Below are positions 8,513 through 17,185 of a stretch of DNA of 36,775 bases, in pieces (positions within the stretch are counted from its first letter, which is position 1; every line of letters starts with the position of its first letter). The position numbers and the translations under genes were made by a program. This stretch comes from an uncultured Mucispirillum sp. (GTDB taxonomy: Bacteria; Chrysiogenota; Deferribacteres; Deferribacterales; Mucispirillaceae): NCBI GenBank assembly GCA_944324465.1, contig CALUWI010000020.1:1-36775 (forward strand), written 5' to 3'. The notes below the pieces were generated by a model. It had not been told where the DNA came from. It worked only from the letters and a program-made list of their open reading frames with translations, and did not search any database.

Positions 8513-9085
8513 TTAGTTTGCAGAAAGCTGGTCAAAGTTTGGAGTGATATTTTCATCAATTGGAGCAAGTAGTACCCGTTCAATATACGGGTACTTGCTT
8601 TTAAGACTTGAATATATTTCTTTTAAATCATCGCTGTTTAATATATCCTGCAGCTGTGATTTATAAACAGATGCAAAAGTATTGTGGCTTAAATCTTCTG
8701 CTATAAACCTTTGGCATACTTCATTGCAGGCCTGCAGCACTTTTTCAGCAGCCTGTTTTCTGGCTCTTTCATGTTTGCCTATGCTGCCTTCTTCAGGTGT
8801 AACACTTGCAATATCATTATAATCTTTAATAGCAGTGTTTAAAAGTACCTGCATATCATTATTAATAGAAACTTCCTGCAGTTTTTTAACCTGTTCCTGT
8901 AATATACTGTGGTCATGTTTAAGCTGTGCAAGTCTGTCGTTAGTTTCATTTATCTGCTGTTTTAACCGCATAATCTCATCTAAATGATTATCACCAGTTT
9001 CACTGGATTTTTTAACGGTATACAGAGCAAATGCACTAACCAGTGCTGCAACAAATGCAAGAAAAATTGATATAAATGTTGCCAT
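8513..9085 (-). CDS. Membrane-anchored coiled-coil protein of unknown function
   Basis: No family recognised. The 190-residue product has one N-terminal transmembrane segment (about 4-24), a coiled coil from about 35 to 75 (heptads rich in L, I, Q, E) and a helical, soluble C-terminal domain. There is no signal-peptidase site, so a cytoplasmic or periplasmic tail tethered to the inner membrane is expected. The start is supported by GGGAGGCAG about 5 nt upstream of the ATG. It lies 71 nt downstream of the DUF262 pair on the same strand and could be read through from it, but its base composition is like the host background rather than the very AT-rich DUF262 genes. Confidence 0.7.
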   Translation of the reverse strand: MATFISIFLAFVAALVSAFALYTVKKSSETGDNHLDEIMRLKQQINETNDRLAQLKHDHSILQEQVKKLQEVSINNDMQVLLNTAIKDYNDIASVTPEEGSIGKHERARKQAAEKVLQACNEVCQRFIAEDLSHNTFASVYKSQLQDILNSDDLKEIYSSLKSKYPYIERVLLAPIDENITPNFDQLSAN

Positions 9086-9156
9086 ATCTGCCTCCCGATT
9101 AATAAAACATTTTTACCCTTATTAGTCAATAAGCAAATATAGTGCCAAAAAATCTA

Positions 9157-11466
9157 TTAATTAAATTTTTCTAATATGCTGTCACATTTTTTTACAATAT
9201 CTTCATAAGACGAATTTTCTATCACTGCCTGATACCTTACTTTATCATAAATATCATTTATCTGTTTAAATTCAATATTTTGAACATTATTTATATCATT
9301 TTGTGTAATGTTATCATCCCTGAAAAATATTTGCAGAATAAATTTATTTTTATTTTCAGCATAAATATCTATAACAAGAGTTTTATCATTAATTATCTTT
9401 TCTATACAGATAATACCACCATATCTGTTGTAGTGGTGGTTATCTTTATCTTTTATATTTTCATCCCATATACGAATTGTTACATTATTTTTATAATTAT
9501 ATGGAATTTCATAACTATCTATTGTTTTATTTTTTAAAAACTCATGGAATAAGTAAATAGTGTATGCTTTTATTTCATAATCAGATTTTTTATTTTTTCT
9601 TGCATAGAAAACTTTATTAAATCCAAATCGTCTATGTTTAGTATAATCTAGTATTTTAGGAAATTTTATTATATCCAGCCATTGTTCATTGCTTGGTTTT
9701 TCAGGTATTGTATCTGTAAATAATCTATTTAAAAATAATATCTGTTCTCGATAATTTATTTTGTTATTATAAAACCATTTTGAAATATTTTCTGCACCAT
9801 ATATACATATATGAGGTGACTCAGGAAATCCACCTGCAATATCACTGATTTTATTTGTTACTGGGTATTCTGGAGCGTCATAAGTCAGCATATTAATAAT
9901 TAGTTCATTGTTAGCTATTTTTTCAACTATTTCTGATTTAAAAATCTTAATATTTTTCTTAAATTTTTTCATAAAGATGTAAGCATTATTAATAATTGTA
10001 TCTTTTAAAAATTTAAATTTATTATCATATATTTGGTTATCAACCTTAATTTTTATAAGTTTCTGCTTATTTTCCATAATATTTTCATAGGGCTTAATTT
10101 CATAGACAGTTGCGTCAATTAATAATAAAATTCTGTTTTTAAGTATATTAAATTCATATGTTTCTTTACATAACTCTAGTAATTCATCTTTATTATTATA
10201 TAAGGCAAGTTTTAAATGTTCTTCTACATCGTTTTTAAGAAAACTATCTTTTTCTAAAGTTTCTAAAATATCTTTACTTTCATGATTGATTAAAAACTCA
10301 ACTACACTTTTACTTGTAATTTTTTCTATTCCGCCTTTATTTTCTCGGTTTATAATATTTTTAAAAATTTGATAAAAATAGCTGTCTTTTGGTATATTAT
10401 TTATATTCCCATATATAGCAGCAAACAGAGAATATATTTTTTTATCTTCTAAATATTCGCCATTAAATTGCAATTTTATTCCCATTATATCAAGTAAAGG
10501 GTTTATGTCTTCTTTATAAATATTATCAAAGTATTCTTTAATTACTTCTATTGCTGGTTTTTCTTCTTTTGTAAAAAAACTATATAAAATATCCTTCTCT
10601 TTTAGTATGTTAACAGACTTTTCGTAACAAGTAAGTTTTACAACCCACCTTAAAAATTCCATAAAGCATTTTTCTGCTATTTCATAATTTTGATTATTTT
10701 TTATCCAGAAAAAATGTTCAATTTCTTCCCATATTTCAGCATACTTTTCCATTTTGTCTGTATTAAATACAAGATATGGTTTTAAGTTTTCTACAGCAGT
10801 TAAAGGCTCACCAGTGGTATTTAAAAGAACATAAGTTTCTTCGCCATTTTCTCTTGTTTTCATATCTATAAAGATAAAATTTATTTCTTCAAGAATATAT
10901 GAAATAACTTCATAATTATTTATTTTATTTTGTTCATTTTCTAAAGTTTTTAATGCTGCTATTATATTTTGGATAGTATCATCATTATTATATTCATCAA
11001 AATACCAATATTCTTTTTTTATATCATCTATAGTTTTTATGTTTTTAATATGTTCTAGTAAATCATTTAAAAAAAACAAACTGCTGTCTCTAACAGCATA
11101 CTGCAGACGAGGCATATTATTATGTATTAAAAGATATATTAAAAGGCTTTCATCTACCTTACCTGATTTATAAGCATATAAAAGTATTAAATATAAAGAT
11201 GTTATCCGCTGCTGACCATCACAAAGATATAATCTATTATTTTCTACATAGCCATAAAATAAACCCATAGTAAAATCTGTTTTATTTTCATTATAATTCT
11301 GCACTAATGTATCTAAAAAGTTTTTAAATAAAGAGTTACCATGTTTATCTGCCTTATCTGCTTTTGTTGTTCCCCAGCAGTAATCTCTCTGCATATCTGG
11401 AATATATATAATATAATCCTTTAATAATCCATTAAGATTAATTTTATCGTTATTTTGTATCCCCAT
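9157..11466 (-). CDS. DUF262 (GmrSD N-terminal type) protein, large, no recognisable HNH
   Basis: A 769-residue protein with an N-terminal DUF262 domain. The signature I-P-D-M-Q-R-D-Y-C-W-G (22-32) corresponds to the IPxxQRxYxW motif, C-D-G-Q-Q-R-I-T-S (82-90) to the DGQQR motif, and V-L-L-N-T-T-G-E-P-L-T (213-223) to the later N-x-x-G-x-x-L block. In GmrS-type proteins this ParB-like fold binds and hydrolyses nucleotides and controls a nuclease. Residues 300-769 show no motif I can assign, and no DUF1524 HxxP nuclease signature. It follows the other DUF262 gene by 10 nt with its own AAGGG ribosome site, so the two form an operon. The DNA is unusually AT-rich (9961-10020 has 7 G/C in 60), suggesting acquisition. 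Likely anti-phage; specific activity unknown. Confidence 0.85.
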   Translation of the reverse strand: MGIQNNDKINLNGLLKDYIIYIPDMQRDYCWGTTKADKADKHGNSLFKNFLDTLVQNYNENKTDFTMGLFYGYVENNRLYLCDGQQRITSLYLILLYAYKSGKVDESLLIYLLIHNNMPRLQYAVRDSSLFFLNDLLEHIKNIKTIDDIKKEYWYFDEYNNDDTIQNIIAALKTLENEQNKINNYEVISYILEEINFIFIDMKTRENGEETYVLLNTTGEPLTAVENLKPYLVFNTDKMEKYAEIWEEIEHFFWIKNNQNYEIAEKCFMEFLRWVVKLTCYEKSVNILKEKDILYSFFTKEEKPAIEVIKEYFDNIYKEDINPLLDIMGIKLQFNGEYLEDKKIYSLFAAIYGNINNIPKDSYFYQIFKNIINRENKGGIEKITSKSVVEFLINHESKDILETLEKDSFLKNDVEEHLKLALYNNKDELLELCKETYEFNILKNRILLLIDATVYEIKPYENIMENKQKLIKIKVDNQIYDNKFKFLKDTIINNAYIFMKKFKKNIKIFKSEIVEKIANNELIINMLTYDAPEYPVTNKISDIAGGFPESPHICIYGAENISKWFYNNKINYREQILFLNRLFTDTIPEKPSNEQWLDIIKFPKILDYTKHRRFGFNKVFYARKNKKSDYEIKAYTIYLFHEFLKNKTIDSYEIPYNYKNNVTIRIWDENIKDKDNHHYNRYGGIICIEKIINDKTLVIDIYAENKNKFILQIFFRDDNITQNDINNVQNIEFKQINDIYDKVRYQAVIENSSYEDIVKKCDSILEKFN

Positions 11467-11476
11467 AATACTACCC

Positions 11477-13120
11477 TTAATTATTTTTTATAAAATCATT
11501 GATGTTTTTAAAGTTCTTAATATTATTTTCTATTTTACGATAATTAATATCAAAAAAATTAAGAATTCTTTCTTGACGGTTTTTTATTTCGTCAGTATCC
11601 CATTTTGATTTAGAAAATTCTTTTATAGTATCTAAAAGATGTATGCTGAATTTAAACTTGTTACCGCTGTAATCAAATAATATATTTTTTTTATTTTCAA
11701 ACGAATTTGCATTTAATGCAGAATTATCTTTTCCATATAAAAGCACTAGATTTCCAATAGAATGACCTATATCGCTTGTAATTGTATTTTTATTATTATT
11801 TTCATCACTATTTTTAAACTTACTTTGCGGAAATATATGTTCAATAGATTGATTATTTATGATATTAAAATCAAACTTTCTCTTTAATTGATTATCAATA
11901 TTAATATTTAGAAGTAATAAAAGTGGAATTATAATTTTTTCATCATCATTATTATTGTATGACGCTTCATTTAATCGTTTTTGACAATAATCATAAAAAT
12001 CTTTAGCGCCTTCCATATCTTCTTCATACTGTGTATAACTGGAGCTGACAGCTGATAAATAATACAGGTTATCAAGTTTTTCTTCATCTTTATAATTATT
12101 TATTATATATGATAATACATTAAAAGAATTATGAAACTTTAATATAAATCCTGCTTTATTATATTTTACAGGGTCATTATAAATATCTTCAAACTTTTTC
12201 TGCAGTTTTCGTAATTTATTAAATGTATCAAGTGCATTATTTTTATTCTGCAGATATTCAGCTTTAAAGGATAAAAATAAATCTTTACCGTTAAGATTTT
12301 TTATAGTATCAATTTTTTTATTTTCACCACATAATAAAAAAATAAGTTCTTTTAATTTATCATTAGATTTATTTTCTTTTATATCTCTTATGTTGAATAT
12401 ATTTTTAACATCATTTTTATTCCACCACTGTATCCAGCGTTCCCATTCTTTTGCAACTCTTGCCCTGTTAATAACTACATTGCTTTCATCAATAGATATC
12501 AGTCTTAAAAGCTCTGCCTTAATTAGTTCATCACTTCTCATTTGGGCTTTATTACCATTCATCATAGTAAAAGTAGTTTTTACATGTTCTTTTTTAATAG
12601 GCAGATATAGAAAAGAAACTTTACCTAAAAGATATTCTTTAAAATCATTTTTGTTTAAAAGATTTAAATTTTTATGTTCTTTAAATATTTTAAGAGTATT
12701 TTTAAAAAAATAAATATCCTTATATTCTTCTATATTGTCATTTAAAGAATTTTCAAGATATTCTTTTACTTTATCTTTTAAGAAAGACTGGGAATCAGTC
12801 CTGACTTTATACTCTAATGAAAAATTCGGCATATTGTCTTGATTAAGATATGCAAGCAGTAAATAAAAAAATACTGTCCGCTGCTGTCCGTCAACAATAT
12901 TTATTTCATCATTATCTTCAAATACTGTTATTGCCTGTAAAAATTTTTCTTGTACATTATTACTTTTAAATGCTTCAATTAAATCTTCCAATAAAAATGT
13001 AGCTGAATCTTTTTGCCCATTTTGACCTTTTTTACTCCAAACATAGCCCCTTTGATATGCTGGGATAACAAGATTTTTTTGGATATAATCACCAAGTGTA
13101 ATATTATTTTTTTCTTCCAT
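11477..13120 (-). CDS. DUF262-DUF1524 protein, GmrSD-like type IV restriction endonuclease
   Basis: A 547-residue protein carrying both halves of the GmrSD architecture. The DUF262 part has I-P-A-Y-Q-R-G-Y-V-W (19-28), V-D-G-Q-Q-R-T (76-82) and T-M-M-N-G-N-K-A-Q-M-R (185-195). The C-terminal DUF1524 part has the HNH-like core I-E-H428-I-F-P-Q-S, then I-G-N457-L-V-L-L and further Asn at 466 and 470. GmrSD enzymes cut phage DNA carrying modified bases, using nucleotide hydrolysis by the DUF262 domain. It is the first gene of the two-gene unit and has a strong promoter (13147-13174). The ribosome site (AGGTG) is weak. The next gene is a second DUF262 protein, an arrangement unlike classic fused or split GmrS/GmrD. 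Confidence 0.88.
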   Translation of the reverse strand: MEEKNNITLGDYIQKNLVIPAYQRGYVWSKKGQNGQKDSATFLLEDLIEAFKSNNVQEKFLQAITVFEDNDEINIVDGQQRTVFFYLLLAYLNQDNMPNFSLEYKVRTDSQSFLKDKVKEYLENSLNDNIEEYKDIYFFKNTLKIFKEHKNLNLLNKNDFKEYLLGKVSFLYLPIKKEHVKTTFTMMNGNKAQMRSDELIKAELLRLISIDESNVVINRARVAKEWERWIQWWNKNDVKNIFNIRDIKENKSNDKLKELIFLLCGENKKIDTIKNLNGKDLFLSFKAEYLQNKNNALDTFNKLRKLQKKFEDIYNDPVKYNKAGFILKFHNSFNVLSYIINNYKDEEKLDNLYYLSAVSSSYTQYEEDMEGAKDFYDYCQKRLNEASYNNNDDEKIIIPLLLLLNINIDNQLKRKFDFNIINNQSIEHIFPQSKFKNSDENNNKNTITSDIGHSIGNLVLLYGKDNSALNANSFENKKNILFDYSGNKFKFSIHLLDTIKEFSKSKWDTDEIKNRQERILNFFDINYRKIENNIKNFKNINDFIKNN

Positions 13121-13146
13121 GTTGCACCTATTACAGAATATTATTT

Positions 13147-13174
13147 ATTATACAGTATTAAGTTCCATTTTCAA
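13147..13174 (-). promoter_or_regulatory. Sigma-70-type promoter of the DUF262 operon
   Basis: On the minus strand TTGAAA (13174-13169) and TATAAT (13152-13147) are separated by 16 bp, one mismatch from consensus overall. The start codon at 13120 lies about 20 nt downstream of the predicted transcription start. No operator-like palindrome is apparent. Confidence 0.65.
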
Positions 13175-13311
13175 TAAATTACTTCTTAATGCTTAACATA
13201 TTTATAAAAGACGATAGTATGTGTCGTTTGTGTAAATAAAAAAAGAAAAAGTGAAGTTATAATAGATTGGACGATATTATTATGAATATACATATTTATT
13301 TTTGGCAATAA

Positions 13312-13337
13312 AAAACCTGCTTATGTAAGCAGGTTTT
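13312..13337 (-). terminator. Terminator downstream of tRNA-Arg
   Basis: A perfect 12-bp inverted repeat, AAAACCTGCTTA and its complement, around a 2-nt centre. The flanking A and T runs give a U tract in both directions. It begins 5 nt after the tRNA 3' end on the minus strand. Confidence 0.85.
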
Positions 13338-13342
13338 AAAAG

Positions 13343-13416
<74 letters not shown>

Positions 13417-13598
13417 ATATCAGACTGTATTTATAACCAGAAATAAGTTAGTTTGTCAAGCAAATATTTTAAAAAAATGCAGATTTTTTGTTTTGCCTTT
13501 TATTTAAGCCATAATTTATAAAAATTTTCCTTGCAGAATATGGCTTCTTTATGATAAAAGTAATCTTTAAATAATAATATAATAAGTGATGAGGAGTA

Positions 13599-14381
13599 AT
13601 GGAAATCAATAATACCCCAGTATATGTAGGCACAAGTGGTTATAACTATGAAGATTGGAAAGGCACATTTGCTCCAAAAGATACAGATAACTATGACCTG
13701 CTTACTCACTACAAAGCATCTAATCTTAACTTTTTAGAATTAACATATACATTTTACCGTATGCCTATAGCTGAAAAAATAGCAGGTATATGCGACAGAC
13801 TTGGCGATATAAAGCTGTCTATCAGGCTTAATAAATCATTAATGCGTAAAAAACCGGATAAATTAGAGATAGAATCATTTAAAGAGGGGATAGCTCCAGC
13901 CATAGAGCGTGGCACAGCTGTTGCACTTTTGGCAGATTTTCACCATCTTTTTTCGGCAAGCCGTGAAAATTTTGATATTCTGCTTGAGTTAAAGGAAAAT
14001 TTTAAGGATTTACCTTTATTTATAGAGCTTACAAACTCCACATGGCATAAAGAAAAATATTATGATGAATTTAAGGCAAACCAGATAGGTATATGTGTAA
14101 TAGATGGTCCATCTTTCCGCGGCTTTGCACCATACAGGCCTGTATGTTCTAATAGCGGAGTATATTTCAGGCTTTACGGTAAAGACCCGTTATGGCTCAG
14201 CGGAACAGATAAGTTTTTAAATTATAATTATTCAGATAATGAGTTAAAGCGTTTTATGAATGATGCAAGAGATGTATCAGTTATGGCAAAAAATATTTTC
14301 TTTTCTTTCTGCAATGTGGAAAATGGATATGCACCAAAAAATGCTGTAACTCTTAAAAATATGATAGAGCAGGGCAAGTGA
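13599..14381 (+). CDS. DUF72 family protein (YecE-like)
   Basis: A 260-residue protein of the DUF72 family. The N-terminus V-Y-V-G-T-S-G-Y-N-Y-E-D-W (8-20) and the segment F-L-E-L-T-Y-T-F-Y-R-M-P (45-56) are the family's hallmark blocks, and the later F-F-S-F-C-N-V-E-N-G-Y-A-P-K-N-A matches its conserved end (the usual F-x-N-H/N-x-x-G-x-A-x-x-N). The fold is a TIM barrel; the biochemical role is unknown. The start is supported by GAGGAG about 6 nt upstream. The stop overlaps the next gene's GTG start by 4 bp, so this is the head of a tightly packed operon running to the YifB ATPase. Confidence 0.9.
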   Translation: MEINNTPVYVGTSGYNYEDWKGTFAPKDTDNYDLLTHYKASNLNFLELTYTFYRMPIAEKIAGICDRLGDIKLSIRLNKSLMRKKPDKLEIESFKEGIAPAIERGTAVALLADFHHLFSASRENFDILLELKENFKDLPLFIELTNSTWHKEKYYDEFKANQIGICVIDGPSFRGFAPYRPVCSNSGVYFRLYGKDPLWLSGTDKFLNYNYSDNELKRFMNDARDVSVMAKNIFFSFCNVENGYAPKNAVTLKNMIEQGK

Positions 14382-14632
14382 TAAAAAAAGCTGCAGCAGT
14401 AAAAGGCGACTTGGATAATAATAAAGCAAAAGTTGTTTCAAGGGGCAGTGGTGATTTAGCAAATGAAATAGTGCGTATTGCAAAGGAATATAACATTGCA
14501 ATTAAGCAGGATAAGGATTTAGCCGAAGTGCTTTCCACTCTTGATGTATATGATAATATTCCAGATGATATGTATGAAGCAGTAGCTGAAATACTGCAGG
14601 AATTATATAAAATTAATAAAAATCTTCCATAA
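14378..14632 (+). CDS. FlhB C-terminal-domain-like protein (FlhX/EscU-C type)
   Basis: An 84-residue soluble protein matching the cytoplasmic domain of the FlhB/YscU export gate. The diagnostic parts are G-D-L-A-N-E-I-V-R-I-A-K-E-Y-N-I-A-I-K and D-N-I-P-D-D-M-Y-E-A-V-A-E-I-L (about 54-68). The autocleavage N-P-T-H motif is absent, as expected when only the segment after the cut is retained. Such free-standing homologues can substitute for the cleaved FlhB tail in flagellar protein export. The GTG start overlaps the DUF72 stop, so translation is probably coupled; sppA begins 14 nt later. The family call is good; an actual role in flagellar export is inferred. Confidence 0.82.
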   Translation: MIKKAAAVKGDLDNNKAKVVSRGSGDLANEIVRIAKEYNIAIKQDKDLAEVLSTLDVYDNIPDDMYEAVAEILQELYKINKNLP

Positions 14633-14646
14633 GTTAAGGATAAGTT

Positions 14647-15504
14647 ATGAAAAAATGGATAAAAATAATAATAGCAGTTGTAATTTTTGTTATATTTGCA
14701 AGGGCTATATTAGTTCTTTCAGGTATGGAAACTTCTGCAGGGCTTACAAAACCTTCTATTGCTGTTATGGATATAAGCGGGCAGATATTTGAAAGCAAAT
14801 CAGCTATAGAAACTTTAAAGAAATTAAAAAATAATCCATTAGTTGAAGGTGTTATTATAAGAGTTGACTCTCCCGGCGGGGCGGTAGCACCAAGTATGGA
14901 AATATATGACTATGTATTAAATCTTGGCAAGCCTGTATATGCTGCTATGGGTTCAGTTGCTGCTTCTGGCGGTTATTTAATAAGTCTTGGAGCAGATACA
15001 ATATATGCAGAGCCTTCTACCATAACAGGCAGTATTGGTGTTATTATGAATTTAGTAAACACTCAAGAGCTTATGGATAAGATAGGTGTAAAAAGTGTTG
15101 TTTTAAAAAGCGGTGCATATAAAGATGCAGGCAGTCCTGCAAGGGAAATGACTGAACAGGATAAAAAAGTATTAAACGATGTGCTTATGGATATGTATTA
15201 CCAGTTTACTGATATAGTTATCCAAAGACGGGGCATGGCAAAAGAAAAAGTTATGTCTTTAGCTGACGGCAGAATATATACAGGCAGAATGGCTCAAAAA
15301 GAAGGCCTTGTAAATCATATAGGCTCTTGGAGAAAGGCAGCAGAAGATATGAAAGACAAGCTGAATAAGCCAGCCTTAGAAATATATGAAGTACCTGCAG
15401 AAAAAACAATGCTTGAAAAACTTACAGAAACCAGTTCAAAATCAGAGCTTGGCAAAATACTTTCCACAAAAACAGGCTTTTTTTATCTGGCGGAAATATA
15501 TTAA
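14647..15504 (+). CDS. sppA: Signal peptide peptidase SppA
   Basis: A 285-residue membrane-anchored serine protease of the S49 family, which degrades signal peptides left in the membrane. One N-terminal transmembrane helix (about 5-25) is followed by the protease domain. The nucleophile is S107 in M-G-S-V-A-A-S-G-G-Y and the general base is K159 in K-S-G-A-Y-K-D. The 52-residue spacing between them matches the Bacillus SppA catalytic dyad as I recall it. R-V-D-S-P-G-G (72-78) is the family's conserved oxyanion-region block. The short single-domain form is typical of non-enteric bacteria. The AAGGATAAG ribosome site is good. The stop codon abuts the ATG of the YifB gene. Confidence 0.94.
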   Translation: MKKWIKIIIAVVIFVIFARAILVLSGMETSAGLTKPSIAVMDISGQIFESKSAIETLKKLKNNPLVEGVIIRVDSPGGAVAPSMEIYDYVLNLGKPVYAAMGSVAASGGYLISLGADTIYAEPSTITGSIGVIMNLVNTQELMDKIGVKSVVLKSGAYKDAGSPAREMTEQDKKVLNDVLMDMYYQFTDIVIQRRGMAKEKVMSLADGRIYTGRMAQKEGLVNHIGSWRKAAEDMKDKLNKPALEIYEVPAEKTMLEKLTETSSKSELGKILSTKTGFFYLAEIY

Positions 15505-17031
15505 ATGTTTGCCAAAATAAAATCATCATACCTGAATGGTATATATGGAGTGGGGGTGGATGTAGAGTGTGATGTTTCATCATATGGTCTGCCTTCCTTT
15601 TCCATTGTAGGTCTTGGTGATAATGCTATTAAGGAAAGTAAAGAGCGGGTAAAAGCATCTCTTAAAAATTTAGACTATCATTTTTTTAATCATCCAATTA
15701 CAATAAATCTTGCACCTGCTGATATGAAAAAAGACGGCAGCCATTTTGATTTGCCTGTTGCTGTATCTATATTAAAAGCAGTTGGCATAATAGATAAAAC
15801 TCTTGATGAATATTTAATATTAGGTGAGCTCTCTCTTGACGGCAGGCTTCGTGCTGTAACTGGCATATTATCTATGACAGAGTATGCAAAAGAAAATGGC
15901 ATCACAAAAATAATACTTCCAGAAGCAAATGTTATGGAAGCTGCCTTAATACCAGATATGGAAGTGTACGGCTTTGAAAGTTTATCTGATGTAATAGGCT
16001 TTTTAAGGGGCGATATTGAGAAAAAGCCTTTTGTAAATAATAATATTTTAGATGAAACATCATTTTTAGATTACGATATAGATTTTAAGGATGTAAAGGG
16101 GCAGTTTGCAGCCCGCCGTGCAGCAGAAGTGGCAGCAAGCGGTATGCATAACTTTATAATGATAGGCAGTCCTGGCAGCGGCAAAACAATGATTGCAAGG
16201 CGTATGCCTTCAATTTTGCCGCCTATGACATTAAAAGAAGCATTAGAAACTACAAAAATTCATTCTGTTGCAGGTTTAATTAAAGACAGCGGCAGGCTGA
16301 TAAATAAAAGACCCTTTGTAAGCCCACACCATACATCAAGTAATATTGCCATTATTGGCGGCGGAGCAAAAACAAAGCCTGGTAATGTAAGCATTGCTAA
16401 CAGCGGTATATTATTTCTTGATGAGATGCTTGAATTTTCAAGAAGTGTTTTAGAAGTTTTAAGGCAGCCTTTAGAAGACAGATTTGTAACTATAGCAAGA
16501 GCAGGCAGAACGGTAACATATCCTGCAAAATTTATGCTTGTAGCAGCAATGAACCCATGCCCCTGCGGTTATTTAGGGGACAGCCGCAAAGCCTGCACAT
16601 GTACTCAGAATGCAATAGACAGATACCGGGCAAAACTTTCAGGCCCTATGCTTGACAGGATTGATTTAATATCACATGTGGAAGCAGTAGATTATAAAGA
16701 CTTAATGGACTTAAAAGAAGGTGAATCATCTGCAGATATCCGCCAGCGTGTAATAAATGCCCATAAAATACAGGCAGAGCGTTTTAAAGATGAAGGAATA
16801 CTTTATAATTCTGAAATGAATGAAAGCATGGTAAGAAAATACTGCCATTTAGATGATGCAGCCTTAAAAATCATGGAGCAGATTATGTCAAAGCATAATA
16901 TTTCTGCCCGTTCCTATTCAAAAATATTAAAAACTTCAAGAACAATAGCAGATATAAACAACTGTTCTAAAATAGAAAGGGCTCATATTTTAGAAGCATT
17001 TCAAATGAAACTGCCTGATAATAATATATAA
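15505..17031 (+). CDS. comM: YifB/ComM family Mg-chelatase-like AAA+ ATPase
   Basis: A 508-residue AAA+ protein of the YifB/ComM family. An N-terminal Lon-protease-like fold (about 1-170, with P-A-D-M-K-K-D-G-S-H-F-D-L-P) precedes a Mg-chelatase ChlI-type ATPase. Walker A is G-S-P-G-S-G-K-T (221-228), Walker B is G-I-L-F-L-D-E-M (301-308), and a conserved Cys-rich loop C352-P-C-G ... C-T-C follows. ComM is a hexameric helicase that promotes branch migration during recombination of incoming DNA in naturally transformable bacteria; it also occurs widely in species not known to be competent. It begins at the base after sppA ends and closes this operon. Confidence 0.93.
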   Translation: MFAKIKSSYLNGIYGVGVDVECDVSSYGLPSFSIVGLGDNAIKESKERVKASLKNLDYHFFNHPITINLAPADMKKDGSHFDLPVAVSILKAVGIIDKTLDEYLILGELSLDGRLRAVTGILSMTEYAKENGITKIILPEANVMEAALIPDMEVYGFESLSDVIGFLRGDIEKKPFVNNNILDETSFLDYDIDFKDVKGQFAARRAAEVAASGMHNFIMIGSPGSGKTMIARRMPSILPPMTLKEALETTKIHSVAGLIKDSGRLINKRPFVSPHHTSSNIAIIGGGAKTKPGNVSIANSGILFLDEMLEFSRSVLEVLRQPLEDRFVTIARAGRTVTYPAKFMLVAAMNPCPCGYLGDSRKACTCTQNAIDRYRAKLSGPMLDRIDLISHVEAVDYKDLMDLKEGESSADIRQRVINAHKIQAERFKDEGILYNSEMNESMVRKYCHLDDAALKIMEQIMSKHNISARSYSKILKTSRTIADINNCSKIERAHILEAFQMKLPDNNI

Positions 17032-17101
17032 ATACATTTTTACCTTTTTTGTTAGAAAATATTTATTGCCTAAATCAAATACCTATGTTAAAAGTATGAT
17101 A

Positions 17102-17130
17102 TTGACAGTTTTAGTATATTTGAATAGTTT
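17102..17130 (+). promoter_or_regulatory. Possible promoter of glpT
   Basis: TTGACA (17102-17107) is a perfect -35 box, but at 17 bp the -10 position is only TAGTTT. The gene starts 55 nt downstream. The rest of the 154-bp spacer shows nothing else convincing. Confidence 0.35.
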
Positions 17131-17185
17131 TCTTCCTTTTTAAAAGATAGTTTTATTTTTAATATCATATCAGGGAGGTATAAGT

